In this document: positions 48,460 to 59,116 of the stretch, in pieces
Numbering within the stretch: position 1 is the first letter of the stretch
How the letters are laid out: each line of letters starts with the position of its first letter
From: Isoetes taiwanensis
Lineage: Eukaryota; Streptophyta; Lycopodiopsida; Isoetales; Isoetaceae
DNA length: 64,000 bases
Direction: 5' to 3'
Assembly (NCBI GenBank): GCA_021234155.1
Contig: JAJEKV010000025.1
Coordinates: forward strand, 16,919,094-16,983,093
Program-made: the position numbers and the translations under genes
The notes under the pieces: model-generated
The model's input: the letters and a program-made list of their open reading frames with translations, nothing else
What the model was told of the DNA's origin: nothing
Databases searched by the model: none

Positions 48460-49715
48460 AATTATTCTACAAAGCCACGCAAAATTTATATGGCTTTGTC
48501 ACCACTTCTTTAAACTTCTAGAAGTTACAATAACTAATTGACAACAATGATTTGCCTCTTTTCCAAGCTGTAAGGTTTTAACATGCCCAGCCATGCAAAA
48601 GGCTCCAAGTCTGAATGGAAACACATATATAGATATAGTTGCCTCCAAAAAATTGTAATAAGCTGACTCTGCTATCTCGACCTACAGATAAAATGAGAAA
48701 ATTCTCTATTCGCTTAGGAAAAGAATTTCAAAATTCGAAATTCAGCTAGACGAAAAAGGATCAATAAGGTAGTTGAAACAATTACCTTGATAAACTGATA
48801 CCACTGTGGAAAATGGATCGAGCACTCAAAGATCTCATACGTGCAAGGTAGGACCAAGATTAACAATATGCATGTAAAGCTACCACTATATGGACGAAAA
48901 AAAAAAGGTCTAATTAGTATATGCGACAAAGTTCGGTGAATAAACACAAAAAACAGACTGCTTACCTGCTAGCTGTTATGAAAGAATGGATTGGTAGTCC
49001 TCATTTCACAACCCTGAGCTTGAGTAAAATGAATGAAATGCCTGACTTTGGCCCACTTAGATGAAGCTCCAGACTTCTAAATCTTTCTTGCTTAGAAGTT
49101 CTACAAAGCCATCCACATTAAATTTATATGGCTTTGTCACCACTTCTTTAAACTTCTAGAAGATTCAATACCTAATTGACAGCGGTGATTAGCCTCTTTA
49201 CCAAGCTGTAAGGTTCCAACATGCCCGTGCAAAAGGATCCAAATCTGAATGGAAACACATATATAGATATAGTTGCCTCCAAAAATTTGTACTAAGCTGA
49301 CTCTGCTATCTCGACCTACAAATAGAATGAGAAAATTCTCTGTTCGTTTAGAAAAAGAATCTCAAAAATCGAAATTCAGCTAGACCAAAAGGATCAATAA
49401 AACAGTTAAAACAATTACCTTGATGAACTGATACCACTGTGGAAGATGGACCGAGCACTCAAAGATCGCATGCGTGCAAGGTAGAACCAAGATTAACAGT
49501 ATGCATGTAAAGCTACCACTATACGGAAGAAAAAAATAAAGTCTAATTAGTATATGCGACAAAGTTCGGTGAATAAACACAAAAAACAGACTGCTTACCT
49601 GCTAGATGTTATGAAAGAATGGATTGGTAGTCCTCATTTCACAACCCTGTGCTTGAGTAAAATGAATGAAATGCCTGACTTTGGCCCTCTTAGACGAAGC
49701 TCCAGACTTCTAAGC
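48460..49715. repeat. Tandem duplication, ~633-bp period, downstream of the PPR gene
   Basis: Phrases such as TATGGCTTTGTCACCACTTC, AATGGAAACACATATATAGA and CTAATTAGTATATGCGACAA recur at a spacing of about 633 bp. The units are about 48465-49090 and 49100-49715, with roughly 5-10 percent differences. The second unit ends about 60 bp from the PPR stop codon, so it may contain that gene's 3' UTR. Confidence 0.85.
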
Positions 49716-49773
49716 AAGAAAAGAGAATCTCAAAAATGGATTAGGCATTTCCAATGCCCAATAATGCCCCCCG

Positions 49774-51810
49774 TCAATCCATGTCTTCCAATGCACATGA
49801 GAGTTTCCTAAGTTCTTCAATTTTTAATGCTTCTTCCTGCATTTCAGCATCTGCAAGGATGTTTGACATAAGCACATAGGCCGGAGCATAGTGCGGATCC
49901 ATACCAATAACTTGTCTAAAACAGTTCCTTGCTAGTTCCACATCTCTATGCACTCTGCAGGAACTAAGGAGAGATGTCCATCCAGCAGGATTAGGTCCAA
50001 TGATAACTTGAAGCAGATCTTCAGCCTCCTTTAAAGAACCAGCACGACCTAAAAGATCAATCATGCATGCACAATTCGATGTAGATGGTGAACCAGCACC
50101 ATAGGTACCCAAGGAGTTAAAATACCAGCTTCCTTCATCTACTAAACCAGCACGACTGCATGCGATGAGAATATTAGCAAATATAACTTCATCTGGCTCT
50201 ACACCTGCCTGTTGCATTTTTGCAAAACACTCTAGTGCAAGCATACCCTCTCCATGCTGAGCATAACCTACAAGCATTGCACTCCATGACACCATACTTC
50301 GATCCAGAATAATATTGAAGGAATTTCTGGCATCTGACAGGCTGCCACATTTTGCATACATATCCACCAATGTACTCCCTATCGTGCCGTCCAAATGGCT
50401 TCCACTTTCAATGATCTGCTGATGAATTATCTGGCCATTCTCTAGAGCTCCTAAGCTGGCACATGCCTTTAAGGCACCTAGGAACGTGACATTATTTGGA
50501 TGTATACCCTCACCTCGCATTTTTTGAAAATATTCTAAAGCAAGAATACTCTCTCCATGTTGTGCATATCCTATAACCATTGCACCCCATGCTACTATAT
50601 CCCGATTTGACAACCTAATAAATATTTCATTTGCCTCCTCCAAATTCCCACACTTTGCATACATATCTACAAGAGCAGTTCCCACAATAACATCTGCTTC
50701 AAGTTTGTTTCTTTTAATCTGTTCATGGATTAACTTGCCCCACTCTATGGCACCTACGCCTGCACAACCCTTCAGGACACTTAAAAACATGATCATGTCA
50801 GGCTTTATCCCCTCAAGTTGCATCCGTTCAAAATATGCCAAAGCATTGAGTCCCTTTCCATGATTGGCATAACCATCAATGACTGCACCCCATGCGATGA
50901 CACTTCGATTAGTCAACTTCTCAAAGGCATTTACTGCTTCCTCCAGGCTTCCACACTTGGCATACATGTGGATGAGATTGTTGCTGATAATACTATCTGA
51001 TTGAAATCCATCCTGTATTATCTTGCAATGGATAAGCCTGCCATTTTCTATGGCACCTATGTTAATACATGCCTTCAGGACACTTGTAAATGTGATGGCA
51101 TCAGGTTTTATGCCATCCATCTCCAGCCTCCCAAAAAGGGCTAACACATAGCACCCGTCATTATGCTGAGCATATCCTGCAATCATAATATTCCATGAGA
51201 CCAAGCTTCGAATAAATAAGTTCTTAAAAACGATTTCTGCCTCCTCCATACTTCCGCACTTTGCATACATGTCAAGGAGGGTGTTTCCCAAAACAACATC
51301 GGATTGAAGACCACTTTCAACAATTTCATCATGGACAAGTCTGCCTTCTACAATGCTCGATATGATAGAACATGTTTTCAAAACAGCAAAATATACAACG
51401 TATCTGTCACTTCCAGCATATGACATTTGCATTGTCTTATACATCTCAATAGCCTCCTTACCTCGTCCAAGCTTGGCATTTGCTGAAATAATTGCACTCC
51501 ATGTGTAAGGACTTGGCTTTTCAACTCTTTGAAATACCTGATTTGCCTCACATAAAGTTTGGCAGCAGGTAAACATACGAATCAGATGATCACACAAAAC
51601 TGTAATTACATCCAGTCCATTGCAAAAAATAAGCCACTGCACTTGCCTGCCATGTTCTAAATCTCTTCTTTCGGCACATTCCTGCAGAAGTTGATATGCG
51701 TCATTTCTTTTTACAGCATTTTTTTGCTGTTGCGTAAAGTTTGCAGCTTCTATGGTTCTGGTTGCGCAGAATTTATGCAAACTCTCAAAAGGCTTCGTCT
51801 TCAAATTCAT
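49774..51810 (-). CDS. PLS-class PPR protein, E-type end
   Basis: A single 678-codon exon. PPR proteins bind organellar RNA base by base and direct RNA editing, splicing or stability in plastids or mitochondria. The repeats are regular: MYAKCG begins at residues 181, 282, 383 and 484, a 101-residue P-L-S period. GYAQHG/GYANHG loops lie at about 212, 313, 414 and 515. An E1-like motif (WTSLLSSCRVHRDVELA, 611-627) and YVLMSNI (645-651) follow. The protein stops at 678 within the E2 region, with no DYW deaminase, so it would need a partner to edit RNA. The first ~30 residues are basic and Ser/Thr-rich, consistent with an organelle transit peptide. The ATG chosen is the first in frame. It is the only fully intact host gene in the window. 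Confidence 0.95.
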   Translation of the reverse strand: MNLKTKPFESLHKFCATRTIEAANFTQQQKNAVKRNDAYQLLQECAERRDLEHGRQVQWLIFCNGLDVITVLCDHLIRMFTCCQTLCEANQVFQRVEKPSPYTWSAIISANAKLGRGKEAIEMYKTMQMSYAGSDRYVVYFAVLKTCSIISSIVEGRLVHDEIVESGLQSDVVLGNTLLDMYAKCGSMEEAEIVFKNLFIRSLVSWNIMIAGYAQHNDGCYVLALFGRLEMDGIKPDAITFTSVLKACINIGAIENGRLIHCKIIQDGFQSDSIISNNLIHMYAKCGSLEEAVNAFEKLTNRSVIAWGAVIDGYANHGKGLNALAYFERMQLEGIKPDMIMFLSVLKGCAGVGAIEWGKLIHEQIKRNKLEADVIVGTALVDMYAKCGNLEEANEIFIRLSNRDIVAWGAMVIGYAQHGESILALEYFQKMRGEGIHPNNVTFLGALKACASLGALENGQIIHQQIIESGSHLDGTIGSTLVDMYAKCGSLSDARNSFNIILDRSMVSWSAMLVGYAQHGEGMLALECFAKMQQAGVEPDEVIFANILIACSRAGLVDEGSWYFNSLGTYGAGSPSTSNCACMIDLLGRAGSLKEAEDLLQVIIGPNPAGWTSLLSSCRVHRDVELARNCFRQVIGMDPHYAPAYVLMSNILADAEMQEEALKIEELRKLSCALEDMD

Positions 51811-52044
51811 AGAGCATCCACCTATTACGCAGATGGGCAGTTAAATTATAGGCCTAAAATACAACCCAATAAGGTTCCCAAATGATTGAGTTAGTAAGGT
51901 TTTGGCAATGGTGGGGAGAGAAATGGGGGTTAGGGTTTCGTGTTTGTTTTTTTAGTCTGGGTAATGGTTTCGTGGTAGAGAATCGTGGCAGGGCTGGTCC
52001 GAGCATGGCGGGCGACTGATGCTCGCCCTTATTTGCTGGAGGAG
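51811..52044. promoter_or_regulatory. Short divergent intergenic region
   Basis: About 150-230 bp separate the minus-strand PPR start from the first plausible coding sequence on the plus strand, so a shared bidirectional promoter is likely. No clear TATA box was identified. This is inferred from spacing only. Confidence 0.3.
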
Positions 52045-52571
52045 ATGGCGGGCATGCTGGGCGGCCAGATGGTGTCGCTGGAGGCCTGGAGGCTCCCTGG
52101 CATATGCCTTGCCAAAAAGGGCGTTTGTGGCAGCATTCTTGGTCGCTGGAGACATGCCAAAATCATATTCTATTCTATTCTTCTCTGTATTTGTTAGTGC
52201 TTTACAAGCAGGAGGTGCTTGAGATGGGATTGCCAGTGCCGGAAAGCTTTGTCCTGCTAACCAGTGAGGTGAAGAAATTCTTCTGCACATTCAAGAAGGA
52301 ATACTTCAGTGATAGCAGTTATGTGGCGTGTGGGCTGATTGAGGGCTCATCAGGTGTGCTCTTCGATTGCCTAATTGTGGAGCGTTTTCTTCCATTGTCT
52401 GTGTTTTCTGTGCTGGAGACGGTAGAGACACATCAGTCATTTGTTGCAGCAACGAACTTTCTGGAAAAGTACATTGGTTGTCTAGCTGCAATTCCAATTG
52501 CTACTGTCTGGACGGAGACATGGCTGGTACAGGGGCGAGATGAGCTGGAGTTGTACAATTGGAATGACTGA
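52045..52571 (+). CDS. Hypothetical small gene, possibly two exons
   Basis: A plus-strand frame opens at 52045 (MAGMLGGQMVSLEAWRLPG) and reaches a stop at 52195-52197. A second frame, after an acceptor-like TTACAAGCAG at 52211, contains an ATG at 52224 and runs 115 codons to a TGA at 52571. It includes VPESFVLLTSEVKKFF, SDSSYVACGLIEGSSG and YIGCLAAIPIATVWTETW. The region is GC-richer than its surroundings. The product is not recognised, with no signal peptide or clear domain. The 115-codon part is the more convincing. Joining of the two pieces is a guess. Confidence 0.35.
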
Positions 52572-53339
52572 GAATTGGCTGGGTGCTCCTTGGAGTTGTT
52601 TGTAAAGGCAGGACTGTTTTTTGTGAATACAAGGGTTTTCCATGAGCGCAGAGTTCTGTAGTGTAATATAGGGTGCATCTGCAGTTTTGTTTCTTAGAAA
52701 TGTGTACAGCCTTCTACGTACATGCAGTATATGAATTGGAGCGTCTTCGCAGGAGCTTTTGGGCATGCACGTCTTCTGCGGAAGCCTGTTCTTCAACCGT
52801 GTTGGATAATTCCATGACTGTTGTTCCGTCATGTTTTCTCTTCTTTTGGAGTTCTGTTCATAGTCTGCTTATGCACAGACGTCTTGGGCATGGACAGCCT
52901 TTGTGGAAGCTTCTTCCTCAGGCTATGCACATGTTATGTTACTGTGTTCTTGTGTGCGGTTTTGCATCCTTATGTTATCTGCTATTTTGCACTTGTGGTC
53001 ATATTCTGCTTATGTACAGACGCCTTGGGCAAGGACGCCCTTTAAAGCTTGCTGTTGAAGCTCTTTTTATGAGTCTTCTTTTCAGATATGGACATCTGCC
53101 ACTGTAATATGTGCAATGTAATATATGTCACCTGTTGACTTTAGTTCACTCTTATGTTAGTGTGCATCTGTTGTAAATGCAATGTTATGACCTTCACTAT
53201 TTATTTGTATGCATGAAAGTATTAGGTGTATGTAGATACGTAGAAAGGGCGTATGGGGTGCGCAGGTGTATACGGGGGTCTGATGTGGAAATTCCACAAC
53301 CCTGGTGGCTTGGTGAACTTGTTTGTAACTTTTAGACAA
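52572..53339. other. Probable 3' region of the hypothetical gene, with degenerate repeats
   Basis: A phrase with GCTTATG.ACAGACG.CTTGGGCA.GGAC recurs at about 52866 and 53010. A shorter relative (GGGCATGCACGTCTTCTGCGG) lies at 52763. Open frames here are Cys/Leu-rich and not supported. Confidence 0.4.
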
Positions 53340-53341
53340 TT

Positions 53342-53545
53342 TGTTGGTTGACATTTATTGGAGGATTGGGAAATCTAAGAATATACCAGATGTTATAAAG
53401 ACCTTAAAATTCCTGAAAATTACCTTGCTGGTTTATTTGTAACATGCGGACCTTGAAAGTCCTGAAAGTTACCTTGTCGGTTTATTTGTAACACTGGAAA
53501 TATTCTTAGATTTCCCATCCCCTTATAAATCTTAACATCAAACCA
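53342..53545. repeat. Inverted repeat enclosing a two-unit tandem repeat
   Basis: GGGAAATCTAAGAATAT (about 53368) is inverted at 53500-53516, and weaker pairing extends the arms to about 45 bp. Between them a ~49-bp unit (GACCTT.AAA.TCCTGAAA.TTACCTTG..GGTTTATTTGTAACA) occurs twice. Confidence 0.8.
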
Positions 53546-53833
53546 CGGTTTGCTACAAGGGCAACCAAATAAAATTAAGACAAGATGAGGGGGTTAATCC
53601 ATCTATGAGGACATTTCACCATGTAATAAAGGCATGGGCAGGCAGGCTATCTTAAAGTTAACAAGTCCACCATAATCCACAGGGGGCAATACCATGCCAC
53701 TCGTGGTAATGTGGATTTACCATGAGTAACCTCCTCCATCTATGAGGTTACTATGTGCATACGCATACGGCCAAACTAACTATTGTCTTTTGTAACAAAT
53801 TGTCTACTATTTAGTTTTTTTGTAACGGACCCA

Positions 53834-54240
53834 TGGGAGACTACTCGAATGGATATTGGTGTCTTGTTCCCGAGACACCGACATAAATGGGTAGAAACGA
53901 CTACTCATAAACGTCTAGACGGTTTTGCCCAGTTGGTTAAGGGCATGTCAGTTAGGAACATTACATTTGGTATCAGAGCAGGGCTTGAGTTCGAGTCTCC
54001 ATGGGGGCAAGTATGACCCGTAATACCGTTGGATGGTAGGTCATGACTTGGTCTTGAACACCATGAGATGGTGTGGCCTATGGTTTGTGATGCTCGAGGA
54101 CGAGCATATGGGAGACTGCTCGAGTGGATGTTGGTGTCCCGTTCCCGAGACACCGGCATAAATGGGTAGAAGGGACTACTCATAAACATCTAGACGGTTT
54201 TGCTCAGTTGGTTAAGGGCATGTCGGTTAGGAACGTTACA
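53834..54240 (+). mobile_element. TRIM-like miniature LTR retrotransposon
   Basis: Two 132-bp direct repeats (53834-53965 and 54109-54240) begin TGGGAGACT and end TTACA, giving the TG..CA ends of LTRs. Two bases after the first lies TGGTATCAGAGC (53968-53979), the primer-binding site for initiator tRNA-Met. The internal part is 143 bp and has no coding capacity. This fits a terminal-repeat retrotransposon in miniature. No 5-bp target duplication is visible (ACCCA versus TTTTC). Each LTR also ends with a tRNA A-box-like phrase (CAGTTGGTTAAGGGC), and the internal part has a B-box-like GAGTTCGAGTCTC. Confidence 0.7.
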
Positions 54241-56609
54241 TTTTCACTCCCCTTACCACTATAGTGTCTTATCATTGTTTTTAGTGCATGTCAATCACAA
54301 GTAGGTCCATGCCTCTTATTTGATCTTTCCAATAAATATTTGTTGAGACCAACTCCTTTTGTCATGTTAGCATTCCTTCGGCCGCCCCTATGTTTGTGGC
54401 ATTTTCACCTTTAACTCTTCCACATGTTATAAATGATCGTACACTTGGATCTTGGGCATCAAACAAGCAGTTTTCATTTTGGTTACAAGAGAATATAATC
54501 CAAACTTTGTTGTAAATATGGCATATTCATTTTGTATACCATTAAACTTTATAATGTAGTATTGCAACAGACAAAAAACAATACTATGATATGATTTCTC
54601 TTGCTTTGCAACTTCTAGTTTCCGGATGTGGGTTCTAGACCTTATATAATACAAACCACGGTTTCTCGGGATCAAGTTGAGAGATCCTGACTGATTGTCA
54701 TTCGGGATTTTTTGAAAAACATTAGATGCAAACCAAGGAAAGAAACAGAAGCACAAGAAGTGAGATGCAGAAAACTCTGTGAGCAAAACACTTTGCGATC
54801 TAGCAAAGTGCCATGTTCAGGTTGAACCAAATCTCGCTAAACATCTAAACTTAAACATAGTGTCCAAAATCATCGTATATTTCGCAGTTTCAGGCCCAGA
54901 ACTAACTGTTTTGGGGCATTTTTGGATCGATCCAGCTCTATCTGAGCTCAAACTGCTTTCTCTTTTCATCAAACCAGCATTAAAAAGGCAGATAAAGTGA
55001 TTGAAAGGGCTTTTGAAGCAGTTCAAGCCGCCTACAAAGCTGTAAGAATGATCTGACGAAAGATCTCAGCTCCGCCGCCCAATTTTGCGCTTAGTTTTTG
55101 GCTAGAAATGCTATTTTTATATACCACTCTTTTTTGTTGAAATACCATTTTTTTTGGCCGAAAATACCACTTGGCTGATAACAGGTGGCCAAAAACACTA
55201 CCAAAAAGGCTGAAAATACCACATCTCAGACCTAACGGTTGCACCTAAAACATTTTCAAGAATCTTCGAGATGTGCGACATGGCCGGAAGAGTCATCTTG
55301 GCAGAGGCGACTTTGTGATAATCTGACAGTGGGGTCATGTCGTGCATGGCATGATTTAGCAAGAGCCGTAAAAGGGTTACACTGAACTGCTCATTTGAAG
55401 ATTGTCTTTTGCTTCTCCGTGATGGCGTCCTTCTCTCCTGGATTGGATCCCGTCCTTCAAGATCCCCACATGGGATCCCCTCCTTCGGAATCTCGAAGTT
55501 ACAGGATCCTCTCCTTTGGGATCTTGGAGTTAACTACACAGTTTTGGGCTAGTTTTTAGCCTGATCGAAGATCTCCGATATCAGCGATGCTCGCTGCACT
55601 ACCTCCTTGGCTCCTACCTGCCCATTCTGACCATCCCTGAAGTGATCTCATCCGATTCCATGGAGAGTCAGGGAGAAAAAAAAACCATCACAAACAAGGG
55701 GCAGATTATTTGCGCAATAAGGTGGGATCCCATCCTCCAGGATCACACCTCCAAGGGATCCCGTTGAGGGGAGGGGGAGGGATCCTGTTGAGGGGGAGGG
55801 GGGTTTACGCTGCATGTTGAGGATGATTTGAGTGATGAGTGCATCACATTGTGTTGTTCCATCTGCTGTAGCTTGTCAATTTTCCATGTTTTGCAGTTGG
55901 ACCTTAAGATCATATATCTGAGATTGCATGTGATGGCCCTTCAACTTTGAGTACTTGGCTGACAAAGCCTTATATTTGCCATCGTTTGGCATGAGTTATT
56001 GTGAGGAACCCTCTTGAGTTCTAAGGTTTTCTAACCCTAATTGTGAACAGTTGCAATGTTTTCACTTCATTTGCTTCATGGAGTTGACTTTGCAGTCCAT
56101 CAATGAACTCTTGCTGAAGTCTTTTACTGTCCTGTGAACTGAGTCATGAGCTGATTATTCTTGTGGCAAGGAGTTGTGCACAGGCATTTTGGCATTTGCA
56201 ATTTTCAATGCAGCTTTTGCATGAGTTAAACTAATGGACTAAAATTGTCCAATTATTCTGAAACAGTTTCTTTGGTTAAATGTTCTATATCATATGGAAT
56301 TACCTCTTCGCATCTATCTGCTTGATGTGTTTGAGAACTACTGTGAAAGTGGTCTAAAAATCATGGAGTCTGAAACATCATTTATGTCAATGGAGTCTCA
56401 TACTGCTATGTGACTTTCTCCTATATGGGTCAACAACTGGTTGTATAGAAATAAGAGGAGGAACCATAGGGGTTTTCTATATCTGCTCATCTTTGGGCTG
56501 AGACCTGAGCCTTATTTGTTGCCAAGTTTGATCATGATTAAATTTCAATCTTAGATGTGCCGAGTTGGTATATATGTAGTGATGCCTAAGGCTTGTTATT
56601 GTTTTTTAT
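54241..56609. other. No gene seen; several low-order repeats
   Basis: AAAATACCAC variants recur about five times at 55115-55225. A GGGATCC-rich block at 55440-55530 and 55725-55795 shows several GGATCC words at 20-40-bp intervals. A partial, plus-strand SINE-like head (GCCGAGTTGGTATATATG) lies at about 56558-56600. Confidence 0.5.
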
Positions 56610-57600
56610 TTAAAGTCCATATTAGGAAGTCACCAGACAGCCAAGTCTAGTAGACACCTACATATCCTATCCACATCGGATTGCGCCAAATGGACCATAG
56701 TGGACAGTATCAACATAAAGTTCTACTACGTCGAGGTTCATCATTAATATAACCCTTAAAAACTACCATCAAAAAATGATTTCTAAGACAGGGTTTTGAA
56801 CCCCTGACCAAAGTGCACAAGTCCTAGGCATCACTAAATCTATACCAACTCGCCACACATCTATTGAGCAAAGTTTCTGTGATACATGTAATACTTTATA
56901 GGCAGAGATAAGTCCCACCTTAGGAAATTATGAGTATTTTAATATTTTTTATTTAAGGTCCATATTAGGAAGTCATGAGACAGCCAAGTCTAGTGGACAC
57001 CTACATATCCTATCCATATCGGGTTGCGTCGAATGGACCATAGTGGACATGTATCAATGGAAAGTTCTACTACCTCGGGGTTCATCATTAATATAATCCC
57101 TAGCAACTCCCATCAAAAAATCACATCTAAGGCAGGGTTTGAACCCCTAACCAAAGTGCACAAGTCTTAGGCATCACTAGGTCTATACCAACTCGCCACA
57201 CATCCGTTGAGCAAAACTTTTTGGTACATATATATTTTGTAGGCAGAGATAACTCCCGCCTTAGAAAGTTACGAGTGTTTTTTGTTGAAGGTCTATATTA
57301 GGAAGTCACCAGACAGCCGAGTCTAGTAGACACCTATATATCCTATCCATATCGGGTTGCGCCGAATGGAGCATAGTGGACATGTATCAATAAAAAGTTC
57401 TACTACTTCAAGGTTCATCATTGATATAACCCCTAGCAACTCCCATCAAGAAATGACATCTAAGGCAGGGTTTGAACCCCTGACCAAAGTGCACAAGTCT
57501 TAGGCTCACTAGGTCTATATCAACTCGCCACACATCCATTGAACAAAACTTTTGTGATACACGTATACTTTGTAGGCAGAGATAACTCCTAGATGTTAAC
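56610..57600 (-). repeat. Three tandem units with a tRNA-derived SINE head
   Basis: Units of about 335 bp start near 56610, 56953 and 57286. On the minus strand each contains TGGCGAGTTGGTATAGA (A-box-like) and, about 45 bp later, GGGTTCAAACCC or a close variant (B-box), as in tRNA-derived SINEs. The 3' side toward lower coordinates ends in A/T-rich AAATAAAAAA-type sequence. Units differ by roughly 10 percent. Confidence 0.7.
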
Positions 57601-58413
57601 TCCTAAATCTAATGTTAGATGTTAAGTTCTGATGGTCGAGTTTACTTCGAAAAGAGAAGGTGAGGATGCATTAAATGCGGCATGCTCAAGTTTCGTGGAA
57701 CTGGGCAGTGTTGTCAGATACGTTTAGTGTGGTATGGGTACTATGTGTACTTAAAGTACTAGTACCATTTTCATATCTACTTACTTAAATCTACTTACCA
57801 TATCTACTTACCACTTTAGGATCTACAAATTGTTTCGATGAGAGGTAATATCTGAGCCTACCTTTGGGATGAGTTGTCTCACGTGCTTGATAATCGTGAG
57901 ACATCACTGACAGTTCAAATCAATGACTCACACGTGCATTTATCATTTTTACCTGGGCTAAGATGTTATCTGTAGGAAAACTGAAGATATCACGTGAGCG
58001 TCCAAAAAATGTACAACATTAAGTTGGTGATGTGCGGCATGTGGAGATGCATATTTGGAGTTCCATCATGAACTAAAGTACGCCAATGAACCAGAACAAA
58101 ATTTTGTGTTTTGCATTTCTATACCTATTTTTTCTTGATGTACTTAAGTACTTCTAAGGGTGACATTTTGAGCATAATTTTTGAATCTTTCATTCTAAAT
58201 TATGAGCACAAGTTTTTTTTTGTGTTTTGAGCATTGTTTCCTCTACTGAAATCCATAAATGCAAAGTTGATACATTAATGATACTGTCATTAGACACTTT
58301 CAATAACAAAAATAATACAAAAGTAAATAATATTCTTGCAAATATTAAGATGTGTTGTTGTTGGAAGTTGCACATATGGTTGTCAATGAGTAAAGACATA
58401 TGTCGGGACATTA
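57601..58413. other. No gene seen
   Basis: ATCTACTTA words cluster at 57773-57830. AT-rich otherwise. Confidence 0.5.
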
Positions 58414-58443
58414 GCTCGGTAATGCCGGGCACACGTTTACTAG
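58414..58443 (+). mobile_element. Possible Helitron 3' tip
   Basis: GCTCGG, TAATG loop, CCGGGC (one G-T pair), then nine bases and CTAG (58440-58443). The arrangement resembles the Helitron tip at 10469, but the following base is C rather than T and no homology upstream was seen. Confidence 0.3.
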
Positions 58444-59116
58444 CCTCTCATTTAAAAGGTACATTAAATACATTTTTCTGAATTATAAAGTACTTATTAA
58501 ATGTGTTAAGTGCATACTTTAGTATAATACAATAAGTACTTCATGTTATTTTCTGAAACTATTATTTCTAAGTTATAGTTTGAAATAGTTGCAATGATAC
58601 GTAATAATAGGAAAATAACTTCAAGCTTTAAATAATAGACCAGAATATATTACTCTAGTAAATAAGTAGTTCTCAAAATTTTCAATTTAGAATACGTCTA
58701 GTTAAGTTATAATATATCTCTGCATAAATACAATAGTTTCAGACATAATACAATAGTTTCTAATCGTTTTGCAAGTGACTTTGCAAGTAGTTTTTCTTCT
58801 TGACTAGCACACTATCAATAAGGCACTATCAATAATTAATCAAGCTTTTAGTAATCATACAAAACTAACGTGAAGAGCTGTTATTTATCTGTGAAGCGAG
58901 AAATAAAAATCTTACATAACAGAACTTTTAGAATACAAATAATGCAACATCCCAAAGGAGACATGCCATTTCTTGAAAAATTCTATGAGTGAGTAACGCA
59001 ATAGCTAAAAGAATATAATGCCACATAAAATTGTGAAATGCATTATGCTTTTTATATTATCTGCTAGTATGATCGATCAAAGGACAGAAATGAAGAGAAA
59101 ACAAGACTTAAATTAC
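58444..59116. other. No gene seen
   Basis: Strongly AT-rich. No motif was recognised. Confidence 0.5.

Noticed and set aside
52160-52180. ATTCT repeats similar to the LINE tail at 17272-17292
   Set aside because: Only two to three units, and the sequence upstream shows no similarity to the LINE 3' end.
51952-52290. 112-codon minus-strand frame opposite the hypothetical gene
   Set aside because: Low-complexity composition and no splice or start support. It is probably a shadow of the GC-richer plus-strand region.
53920-54005. True tRNA gene across the TRIM-like element
   Set aside because: A- and B-box-like words are present, but no acceptor stem or anticodon arm forms. The sequence is part of an LTR and primer site.
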